Part shown: piece after piece, positions 57,208 to 64,000 of the stretch | Position numbering within the stretch: position 1 is the first letter of the stretch | How the letters are laid out: each line of letters begins with the position of its first letter | NCBI RefSeq assembly: GCF_900155685.1 | Contig: NZ_LT732548.1 | Location: 512,695-576,694 of the forward strand | DNA: 64,000 nucleotides | Direction: 5' to 3' | Source of the DNA: Paenibacillus bouchesdurhonensis | GTDB lineage: Bacteria; Bacillota; Bacilli; Paenibacillales; Paenibacillaceae | The notes under the pieces: model-generated | The model's input: the letters and a program-made list of their open reading frames with translations, nothing else | The model's database searches: none | What the model was told of the DNA's origin: nothing | Position numbers and translations under genes: made by a program

Positions 57208-59355
57208 ATGGAGAGAAGAAAGGTTAGAGTTGGGATCGATGTCGGGGGTACGTTTACCGATGCTGCTGTTATAGACAATGAAACGTTTGAAGTTATTGAG
57301 AAAATGAAAATTCCGACCACTCACCACGACGAGGATGGCGTGGCGAAGGGGATCGTTCAAATTTTGAATCAGATTTTGGAAAGCCGGGGTATTTTGCCGG
57401 AGGATGTGGCCTTCATCGCCCATGGAACGACCCAGGCGACGAATGCGCTGCTGGAGGGTGATGTAGCCAGGGTAGGCATTATCGGCATGGGCTCGGGACT
57501 CGACGGGATCAGCGCTCGCTCAGAATCGAATCCGGGTGATATCGAGCTCGCACCAGGCAAATTTTTAAAGACTTATCATACGTATCTGGATTCCAAGGAT
57601 TTGAAGGAGGAACAGATTGCTGCGGCGATCGATGAGCTCTCCAAGCAAGGGGCAGAGGTTATTGTCGCTTCCGAGGCATATAGCGTGGATGACCCGACGA
57701 ATGAGCTCCGTGTCGTCGAAATCGCGAACAGGAAAGGGATTTATGCTACCGGTGGTCATGAAATATCCCAGCTATACGGACTAAAGACTCGTACCAGAAC
57801 CGCTGTCGTCAACGCCTCCCTCATTCCGAAAATGATGGAGACCGCCAACATGACCGAGAAATCCGTCAAGAATGCGAGCATCCAATCCCAGCTGATGATT
57901 ATGCGCTGCGATGGCGGTGTGATGAGCATTGATGAGGTGCGGAAACGGCCGATTCTTACGATGCTTTCCGGCCTTGCGGCAGGCGTTGCCGGAGCCTTGA
58001 TGTATGAGAAAATTTCGGACGGGATTTTCTTTGAGGTCGGCGGGACAAGCGTGGATATTTCCGTGATCAAAAACGGGAAGGTCATGATCAAGAATGCCCA
58101 GGTTGGCGGGCATCGAACGTATTTGCAATCGCTGGATGTGCGTACCCTGGGAATCGCCGGGGGCAGCATGATCAAAGTGGTAGATGGCAAAATTACCGAT
58201 GTCGGGCCGCGAAGCGCCCATATTGCCGGCAAAGAATATGAGTCGTTTGCGCCTAGTGATCAGATCGTGAACCCTAAAGTAAAATTCCTTAGTCCCAGGG
58301 AGGGAGATCCGCAGGAATATATCATTTGTGAATGCGAAAATGGGCAGGAATATTCTTATACCCTGGCAGGAGCGGCAAATATTCTCGGATACATTCCCGA
58401 GGGGGACTATGCCCAGGGGAATACGGAAGCGGCTATCAAGGCTTGGGAAGCGCTCGCCTCTCATGTCGGCTTAACGGTCGAGGAAGCGGCAAGACAGGTG
58501 ATGAATATCGCGATCGACAAGACGATGAAGACGGTCAATGAAATGATCGAGGATTATGAATTGGATCGCTCCTTTACAACCCTGGTCGGCGGGGGCGGGA
58601 GCGGGACGGTTCTCATTCCGGCCATGGCGGAGCGGGAGAACATGAAATGCAAAATCGCAAGCAATGCTCCGTATATATCGACAATCGGCGTAGCTTTGGC
58701 CATGGTGAAGGAGCAGCTTGAGAGAACCATCGTCAATCCGACGGAGGATGATATTAAACGGATTCGTGCCGATATTGTGGAGCGGATCGTGAAGTCTGGA
58801 GCCAATGAAGATACCGTTGAGGTTACGATTGAAATTGACAGCCAGAAAAATATCCTACGTGCAGTTGCGACGGGCTCGACGGAGCTCCGCTCCAAGGATT
58901 TAGGGCAGGATGCCATGGCTGAAGCGGACATGCGCGTCATTGCGGCCAAATCGGTAGACCAGCCGCTGGAATCCACGAAGCTGGCTGCACAAACCGGAAG
59001 ATGGAGCCTTTTCAGCAGCGAGAGCGTGAAGAAATCATTTTTCGGCTTGCTGAAGAAGAGATCGACCTATGCGAGCGTGCTGGATCGTGAGGGTGTCGTA
59101 CGCTTCAAAAAAGGGAATGTCCATTTTACGAAAATCGCCAAATCCCAGTTTGGAGGGGAACTCAGTCATTTCCTAGACGAAAATACGATCTATTCCGATG
59201 CCAATGCGACACTGCCTAAAGTATTTGTTTTCTATAAGGAGAAGATGCTGGATTTAACGGGGATGCAGACGAAGGAGCAGCTGATGTCGATTTTGGAGAT
59301 CGAGACCGAGATGCTGGCAGCGGGAGATGAACTCATCGTCGTCGCATATCAATAG
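57208..59355 (+). CDS. Hydantoinase/oxoprolinase A-like ATPase
   Basis: 715 aa. CCAGGAGGAGAAT sets ATG 57208; the frame upstream lies in the transporter gene. ASKHA-fold motifs: VGIDVGGTFTDAAVIDNE, FIAHGTTQATNALLEGD, LMIMRCDGGVMSIDEVRKRP, FFEVGGTSVDISVIKNGK and LVGGGGSGTVLIPAMAE. HyuA subunits phosphorylate or open cyclic amides with ATP. No HyuB partner gene is in the cluster, which is unusual. The last 120 residues are not like typical HyuA. Confidence 0.9.
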   Translation: MERRKVRVGIDVGGTFTDAAVIDNETFEVIEKMKIPTTHHDEDGVAKGIVQILNQILESRGILPEDVAFIAHGTTQATNALLEGDVARVGIIGMGSGLDGISARSESNPGDIELAPGKFLKTYHTYLDSKDLKEEQIAAAIDELSKQGAEVIVASEAYSVDDPTNELRVVEIANRKGIYATGGHEISQLYGLKTRTRTAVVNASLIPKMMETANMTEKSVKNASIQSQLMIMRCDGGVMSIDEVRKRPILTMLSGLAAGVAGALMYEKISDGIFFEVGGTSVDISVIKNGKVMIKNAQVGGHRTYLQSLDVRTLGIAGGSMIKVVDGKITDVGPRSAHIAGKEYESFAPSDQIVNPKVKFLSPREGDPQEYIICECENGQEYSYTLAGAANILGYIPEGDYAQGNTEAAIKAWEALASHVGLTVEEAARQVMNIAIDKTMKTVNEMIEDYELDRSFTTLVGGGGSGTVLIPAMAERENMKCKIASNAPYISTIGVALAMVKEQLERTIVNPTEDDIKRIRADIVERIVKSGANEDTVEVTIEIDSQKNILRAVATGSTELRSKDLGQDAMAEADMRVIAAKSVDQPLESTKLAAQTGRWSLFSSESVKKSFFGLLKKRSTYASVLDREGVVRFKKGNVHFTKIAKSQFGGELSHFLDENTIYSDANATLPKVFVFYKEKMLDLTGMQTKEQLMSILEIETEMLAAGDELIVVAYQ

Positions 59356-59442
59356 GAGGCTTATGCTTGTCGTGTGCTAACCGCCGCGTCCAATAGAAAG
59401 CTTATCGTAGAATCGCGTATCATATAGGAAGGGGATGGAGCC

Positions 59443-60096
59443 ATGCTGCAGGAAGCGATAGACGCTCTTTCTGATGAGGTGCTGGCTTGTGCGGAGCTAG
59501 CGCAGGATCCTTTGTTTCATAAAATCCCTAAGGATAGAATTCCGTACTATGTCAGGGCTTCACTGGACAGGGGAAAGCAAATGGCCGGGAACTACACTGG
59601 CGGTTCAATAAAAGCGTTGTGCCAGCGTGAAGGGTTGAGGTATGAAATTTCGGGCAAGTCCGGCAAATTCCATCATGTATCCTTTCGGGCCCAGATTGAC
59701 TTTGCAAAGAATCCCCCGGAAATCATCGTATATTCCTCTTCCTTATCAGAAATGCAGCAGGCTCTGGAGACTATCCTGGGGCATGAGGAGAGCCCGGATA
59801 TGGATCGGCTCATCGATATCCATTTGGCGCATGAATTCTATCATTACCTCGAATATAAGGCGGGGCGGTTCACCAATGAATTGCTGGAGCCGATAGAAGT
59901 TCTGAGACTGGGCTTCTATACAAAACGATCCAGTGTCGTAAAATGCAGCGAAATTGCGGCGCATGCCTTCTGCAAGGAATTGATCGGGCTTCCCTACCTG
60001 CCGAATTTGCTGGACTATGCATACCTGATTAAGACCCAGGCGATGCCGCTGGAACAATTTCAGCAAAGTATGGAAGAATGGCAGGGTTGGTTATAA
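59443..60096 (+). CDS. HExxH metalloprotease-like protein
   Basis: 217 aa. GGAAGGGGATGG ribosome site. LIDIHLAHEFYHYLEYKAGR carries HExxH (HEFYH), and SEIAAHAFCKELIGL gives a Glu-x2-Ala-H pattern that may supply the third ligand. No signal peptide. Unknown substrate. It ends the cluster; translation follows 87 bases after the HyuA-like gene. Confidence 0.7.
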   Translation: MLQEAIDALSDEVLACAELAQDPLFHKIPKDRIPYYVRASLDRGKQMAGNYTGGSIKALCQREGLRYEISGKSGKFHHVSFRAQIDFAKNPPEIIVYSSSLSEMQQALETILGHEESPDMDRLIDIHLAHEFYHYLEYKAGRFTNELLEPIEVLRLGFYTKRSSVVKCSEIAAHAFCKELIGLPYLPNLLDYAYLIKTQAMPLEQFQQSMEEWQGWL

Positions 60097-60110
60097 TTTA
60101 CTTTCGGTAC

Positions 60111-60139
60111 TCTTAATACCTTACTCGGTATGATATAAT
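60111..60139 (+). promoter_or_regulatory. Promoter of the RpiR gene with an inverted repeat
   Basis: -35 TCTTAA, 17 bases, extended -10 TGA-TATAAT. ATACC-TTACTC-GGTAT lies in the spacer and may be an operator for self-control. Confidence 0.55.
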
Positions 60140-60199
60140 GAAGGATGCTAGCGGGGATACCGGATAGCATTATCCATCGTTAGATCAGGAGGAGGTAGC

Positions 60200-61060
60200 A
60201 TGTCTTCACAAGTTCCTGCAGTCATTGCAAAGATCGTATCGCAAACGCAAAAGCTGACATTTGGAGAGAATCAGATTGCTAATTTTGTCATCCATAATCC
60301 GGAGTTCATTACTCGCAATACGATCACGGCTATTGCTAATGAGATCGGCGTGTCGGAGACAAGTATTAACCGTTTCTGTAAAAAGGTAGGCTTTAAAGGC
60401 TTCAATGATTTCAAAATAGCCTTTGCCCAGGACTCTTTTTACCGGGAAATGCAGGCGAAGAAGAAAGAGCGGCGTGAGATCAATCCGATTGACGCGCTCG
60501 CGCTTGATTATAATGAGCTGATTGTAAATACTTCGGCGCTTATTACGGAGGAGCAGCTCAAACGCGTGGTGGATGTTCTGAAGAACGCACGCAGGATCTT
60601 TATATTCGGGCTGTTCGACTCTTATTTGGCGGCTATTGCGCTAAAGAATCGCTTGTCTATTATCGGCATCATGTCCGAGGCGATCAGTGATAGCAGAGCG
60701 ATGCGGATAGCAGCCTCCCAGTGCACCTCCCAAGATGTAGTCATTGCTTTCTCGCGCTCGGGGTCGACAAATGAGATCGTCGATGCGGTGTCGATGGCTC
60801 AGGTGAATCAGGTGAAGACGATCGCAATAACCTGCTATGATTCTTCACCGATTACGGAAAATGCGGATGTCGATATTATTGTCCCGGATAAAATATCCGT
60901 GAATAACAGTGCTTTAATGTCAAACCATATCACGTTCTTGTTCGTCGTGGATTTGATTATGAGTGTCTTCATTTCCTCCGACAAGTCCTACTTGAAAAAG
61001 AAGCTGGATAGTGAAGCGGTATTGGCTCAAGGTCAATCCATTACCAATTATTTCCTATAG
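60200..61060 (+). CDS. MurR/RpiR-family regulator
   Basis: 286 aa. N-terminal helix-turn-helix NTITAIANEIGVSETSINRF, CKKVGFKGFNDFKIAF. C-terminal SIS domain RRIFIFGLFDSYLAAIALKN, DVVIAFSRSGSTNEIVDAVS, which binds phosphosugars or similar. Its own promoter and its place right after the catabolic cluster suggest it controls 54446-60096. Confidence 0.92.
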   Translation: MSSQVPAVIAKIVSQTQKLTFGENQIANFVIHNPEFITRNTITAIANEIGVSETSINRFCKKVGFKGFNDFKIAFAQDSFYREMQAKKKERREINPIDALALDYNELIVNTSALITEEQLKRVVDVLKNARRIFIFGLFDSYLAAIALKNRLSIIGIMSEAISDSRAMRIAASQCTSQDVVIAFSRSGSTNEIVDAVSMAQVNQVKTIAITCYDSSPITENADVDIIVPDKISVNNSALMSNHITFLFVVDLIMSVFISSDKSYLKKKLDSEAVLAQGQSITNYFL

Positions 61061-61069
61061 TCCAAGAGA

Positions 61070-61114
61070 GGGCACTTTGTAGACGCAAGGGAGGTCTGCA
61101 AAGCGCCCTTTCTT
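61070..61114 (+). terminator. RpiR terminator
   Basis: GGGC-A-CTTTGTAGAC ... GTCTGCAAAG-C-GCCC then TTTCTT. Confidence 0.75.
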
Positions 61115-61207
61115 GGCGTTCCCGGATAGACTTTGCCCAGACTTTTACTTACAATGATGAAGGAGTGATTTTTATTAAGTTCATCATTTGGGGCAGGAGG
61201 ACAGCAA

Positions 61208-62392
61208 ATGCTTAACAAGCTTAAGAAAATTGACTTTACGATCGTGTTTATTTTGCTAATCCTCATGGGTATCAGTATTGCAGTTCTTTACAGCGCAACA
61301 TCCGATACAAAATATAGCGGTTATCACCTTCAAATGCTGAAATATTACATTTTGGGCTTTATCGTATTTTTTCTCGTCTCCTTGCTGGACTTCCGCCTGT
61401 TAATAAAACATGCGATATATATTTATTTGTTCGGGCTGAGTTTGCTTGTCGTGGTTATGTTCATCGGGAATACGTATCATAATGCGACAGGCTGGATGAC
61501 CTTGCCGGGAGGGGTCAGCTTCCAGCCCGCGGAGTTCTTTAAATTAATTCTCGTCATCTTTCTCGGATTTCTGCTTGTTCGCAAGCGAAAAACAGGGCTG
61601 CTGTTTTGGCGGGACATTGTCCCGATCTGCCTATTGACCTTCATTCCGTTTGTTGCGGTGATGGCTCAGAACGACTTGGGGAACGCGCTTAGCTATCTTG
61701 TGATCCTGGCGGGAATGCTCTGGATTGGGAATATCAAATATACGCATGCGTTGATCGCCCTGGCTATTTTTGCAGGTTCGCTCATCGGAGGGATCAGCGC
61801 GTACAAAATATATTATGAGCAGGTATATGGTTTTTTCGAAAGCATCGGAAGAGAGCACTGGATTGAGCGGATCGATCCTTGGCTTATGCCTGAAATGGCG
61901 ACGGATAAGGCAATTTATCATACGAGGAACGCCAAGCTGGCCATCGCTACAGGCGGGATGACGGGAGAAGGGTTCATGCAGGGCGCCAATGTGCAGGCCG
62001 ACCTGGTGCCCCTGACGTATTCGGATTCGATCTTCGTCGTCATTGCCGAGGAATTCGGCTTTATTGGCTGCTCGGTTCTGCTGCTGCTGTATTTTGTGCT
62101 CATTCACAGGCTTATTCTAATTTCACTGGATTGCCGCGATCGCTCCGGGCCTCTTCTTATCGTCGGGATCGTGGCGATGCTGCTGTATCAGATTTTTGAG
62201 AATATTGGGATGTTTATTGGCCTCATGCCGTTGACGGGGATTACTCTTCCATTTATCAGTTATGGAGGCACGTCCCTGATGATCAACATGGCGAGCATCG
62301 GGGTGGCGATGAGTATTCTTATTCACGGCAAAGAGGCGGAGGAAGATCAGCCTTTAACGACCTCGCGCTATGCTTCGGTTAGGTCGCAATAG
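61208..62392 (+). CDS. RodA/FtsW/SpoVE-family glycosyltransferase
   Basis: 394 aa, about ten membrane helices, GGGGCAGGAGG ribosome site. FQPAEFFKLILVIFLGFLLV, AQNDLGNALSYLVILAGMLW, IFVVIAEEFGFIGCSVLLLL and TGITLPFISYGGTSLMINMA are family motifs. It links lipid II into glycan strands with a partner PBP2b-type enzyme. Sequence near RodA; which one of the cell's SEDS proteins it is cannot be decided here. Confidence 0.9.
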   Translation: MLNKLKKIDFTIVFILLILMGISIAVLYSATSDTKYSGYHLQMLKYYILGFIVFFLVSLLDFRLLIKHAIYIYLFGLSLLVVVMFIGNTYHNATGWMTLPGGVSFQPAEFFKLILVIFLGFLLVRKRKTGLLFWRDIVPICLLTFIPFVAVMAQNDLGNALSYLVILAGMLWIGNIKYTHALIALAIFAGSLIGGISAYKIYYEQVYGFFESIGREHWIERIDPWLMPEMATDKAIYHTRNAKLAIATGGMTGEGFMQGANVQADLVPLTYSDSIFVVIAEEFGFIGCSVLLLLYFVLIHRLILISLDCRDRSGPLLIVGIVAMLLYQIFENIGMFIGLMPLTGITLPFISYGGTSLMINMASIGVAMSILIHGKEAEEDQPLTTSRYASVRSQ

Positions 62393-62484
62393 ACCAGCGA
62401 ATCGGGTGGGTAGAATTAATTGAACCCGAGATGGGCGTTGACGGGCAGCGGGAATAGACAATCATCGATTGACAGCAGGGGAAC

Positions 62485-62526
62485 TCTAGCATGGGCAGTC
62501 TGTCGTTGTCAGTCCCTGTTGCTAGA
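62485..62526. repeat. Inverted repeat upstream of spoIIR
   Basis: TCTAGCA-T-GGG ... CCC-TGT-TGCTAGA. No T-run follows, so it is not a standard terminator; it may end the rodA-like transcript or act as an mRNA fold. The 250-base gap holds no gene. Confidence 0.4.
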
Positions 62527-62578
62527 TTAGCGCTAGTTTGACTTGAGCGGTTTGATTTTTAAAGAGGCGAATTGATAG

Positions 62579-62606
62579 GTTTACGTTTCTCTTAAACGGA
62601 CATACT
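62579..62606 (+). promoter_or_regulatory. Sigma-F-like promoter of spoIIR
   Basis: -35 GTTTA (62579-62583), 14 bases, -10 GGACATACT (62598-62606), close to the sigma-F pattern GYATA-N15-GGNRANAMT. spoIIR is a known sigma-F gene in bacilli, so the match makes biological sense. Confidence 0.6.
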
Positions 62607-62643
62607 GATAGACATCAGTAGTTTTGTAGAGGGGGAAGCGGCA

Positions 62644-63408
62644 ATGAAGCAGCAATTCCGCGGTATTGCACTTATCATTTGCAGTTTAATGATCTTATTG
62701 ATGTCATGGGAAGGGCAGAAAAGCGATGCGGCTGCTATCAGCGGCTCTATTCCGGGGGAATCGATTCGGCTGCGAATATTGGCCAATTCGGATCGACCCG
62801 GTGATCAAGCGATCAAACGGCAGGTTCGCGACGCCATCGTTGAGCAGATGAACGGATGGGTTCAGCGGCTTGAGAATCCGCTGAGCTTGGCGGAAGCTCG
62901 GCAGATTATAGAGAGCAATCTTGCATTAGTAGAAGATACGGTGAAGCGCACGCTTGAGAAAAGCGGAAAAAGCTATACGTACAAAGTGGAGCTAGGGGTT
63001 GTGCCTTTTCCGACGAAAATGTACGGAGGTGCGGTTTATCCGGCTGGCGATTACGAAGCGCTGCGCGTAACTTTGGGAAAAGGCGAGGGCAAAAATTGGT
63101 GGTGCGTGCTGTTTCCGCCGCTTTGCTTCGTCGATGCCGGCAGCGGTGAAGCTCTGGCAAAGAACAGGAGCCAGGCTGATCTTAAAAGTGCAGCTGCCGT
63201 TACGGCAGATGGTGGCAAGAATGCTGCTGGCAGCGCGGACGCTGCTCATGCGGAAGGGGCTGGCGCGGGGGCAGGCATAGGCGCAGGCGCCAATGATGGG
63301 GCCGTTCAGGTGCAGGTACAGGCGCAGCAGGAGGAAGCCGAGGTTCGCTTCTTTTTATGGGATATGCTGTCCGGCTTGTGGGATTGGATTATAGGCTTGT
63401 TTAAATAA
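62644..63408 (+). CDS. spoIIR: Stage II sporulation protein R
   Basis: 254 aa. A signal peptide (FRGIALIICSLMILLMSWEG) and the SpoIIR core IRLRILANSDRPGDQAIKRQ, VRDAIVEQM, YTYKVELGVVPFPTKMYGGA, NWWCVLFPPLCFVD. It is made in the forespore, crosses to the intermembrane space and triggers SpoIIGA to process pro-sigma-E. An Ala/Gly/Gln-rich insert (about residues 190-232) comes before a conserved end (VRFFLWDMLSGLWDWI). Confidence 0.93.
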   Translation: MKQQFRGIALIICSLMILLMSWEGQKSDAAAISGSIPGESIRLRILANSDRPGDQAIKRQVRDAIVEQMNGWVQRLENPLSLAEARQIIESNLALVEDTVKRTLEKSGKSYTYKVELGVVPFPTKMYGGAVYPAGDYEALRVTLGKGEGKNWWCVLFPPLCFVDAGSGEALAKNRSQADLKSAAAVTADGGKNAAGSADAAHAEGAGAGAGIGAGANDGAVQVQVQAQQEEAEVRFFLWDMLSGLWDWIIGLFK

Positions 63409-63448
63409 CCATAAATAACTATTTGCATGAATTACATGAAAGTCGAAG

Positions 63449-63507
63449 GCTTGTCATGCCGTCAAATAACCGGGGAGGTTGGGTTATGTTGGCAGGACAA
63501 GCTTTTT
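63449..63507 (+). terminator. spoIIR terminator
   Basis: GCTTGTC-A-TGCC ... GGCA-G-GACAAGC then TTTTT, with a 35-base loop. Confidence 0.65.
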
Positions 63508-63634
63508 GCGCTGCATAGGTTGGGTTATAATAGGAGAGGCATGCAGGATGAATTCTGGAATTACGATGATATGCAACTATAGATGAAAGTTAGAGTGGAT
63601 GCGAATGAACGACTATGATCAGGGTGGAAAATCG

Positions 63635-64000
63635 ATGAAGGACAGTGCGGATGCAAGTAAAACTCGCTGGTGGGACGTTGAGCATCCGGACAGTGGGGAG
63701 GCGATCGCGGAGGCGGCAGCGGTGCTGGCGTCTGGGGGAACGGTCGCTTTTCCGACCGAGACGGTGTATGGCCTCGGTGCGGATGCTCGGAGCACGACAG
63801 CGGTGGAGGCTATTTTTGCCGCCAAAGGGCGGCCTTCCGACAATCCGCTGATCGTGCATATTGCCGACATGAAGCAGCTGGACGGTCTCGTCACTGAGGT
63901 GAACGAGACCGCGCGCGCGCTCATGGAGGCTTATTGGCCGGGGCCGCTGACGCTGGTGCTGCCAGCGGCCCCTGGCGCCGTCTCGCCGCGTGTGACGGCG
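63635..64000 (+). CDS. ywlC: Threonylcarbamoyl-AMP synthase (Sua5/YwlC), 3' end cut by window
   Basis: First 122 residues only. The Sua5/YrdC core is plain: GGTVAFPTETVYGLGADARS, IFAAKGRPSDNPLIVHIADM and YWPGPLTLVLPAA. It makes L-threonylcarbamoyl-AMP from Thr, bicarbonate and ATP for the t6A37 modification of tRNA. AGGGTGG supports ATG 63635; ATG 63605 and 63599 are in frame too. Its place after spoIIR matches bacilli. Confidence 0.93.
   Translation, partial: MKDSADASKTRWWDVEHPDSGEAIAEAAAVLASGGTVAFPTETVYGLGADARSTTAVEAIFAAKGRPSDNPLIVHIADMKQLDGLVTEVNETARALMEAYWPGPLTLVLPAAPGAVSPRVTA

Overview
The window looks like a Gram-positive, spore-forming Bacillota chromosome of Paenibacillus type. Evidence for this: spoIIR behind a sigma-F-like promoter, the prfA-prmC ... 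spoIIR-sua5 gene order also found in bacilli, LexA boxes of the Bacillus CGAAC-N4-GTTCG kind, many TTG/GTG starts with strong AGGAGG ribosome sites, and Cu-amine-oxidase-N1-like cell-wall domains that are common in Paenibacillus. No species can be named from the sequence alone.

Positions 1 to about 40,000 are a siphovirus-type prophage whose left end (integrase, main repressor) lies outside the window. Layout: a Rha/ORF6C antirepressor cut by the window edge; a protein built on a 27-bp tandem repeat; a recombination/replication block (probable annealing protein, PD-(D/E)XK exonuclease, SSB, HNH-like protein, DUF4373 replication protein, DnaC-type loader, RuvC-like resolvase, dUTPase); a long run of small accessory genes, many Cys-rich, with a Dam-like methylase and a Lar-like protein; an ArpU-type late regulator; a gene-free 0.6-kb stretch that looks like a structured RNA ending in a tRNA-like domain; an HNH gene and an HK97-type packaging, head and tail set (P27 TerS, TerL, portal, S78 protease, capsid, connectors, tail tube, chaperone with a -1 frameshift signal, tape measure, tail tip); r1t-type holin and amidase; and a right-end regulatory region with mostly leftward genes, two LexA boxes, a duplicated promoter/operator and a 19-bp palindrome.

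From 40,100 to 43,100 lies a scarred zone: ychF with its own promoter and terminator, an orphan five-repeat subtype I-C CRISPR array with leader but no cas genes, a broken alpha/beta-hydrolase gene, and a truncated group II intron with a decayed reverse transcriptase.

From 43,100 the sequence is ordinary, more GC-rich chromosome: a SorC-family regulator facing a transport/hydrolase cluster (YhfI-like MBL protein, two Cof-type HAD phosphatases, and a binding protein, fused permease and ATPase of the iron(III)/phospho-compound type); a 1.1-kb non-coding stretch with decayed repeats and an AAC-type microsatellite; prfA-prmC; a catabolic cluster (FAD oxidoreductase, GntP/citrate-type transporter, hydantoinase-A-like ATPase, HExxH protein, RpiR regulator); a RodA/FtsW protein; spoIIR; and the start of the sua5/ywlC threonylcarbamoyl-AMP synthase gene.
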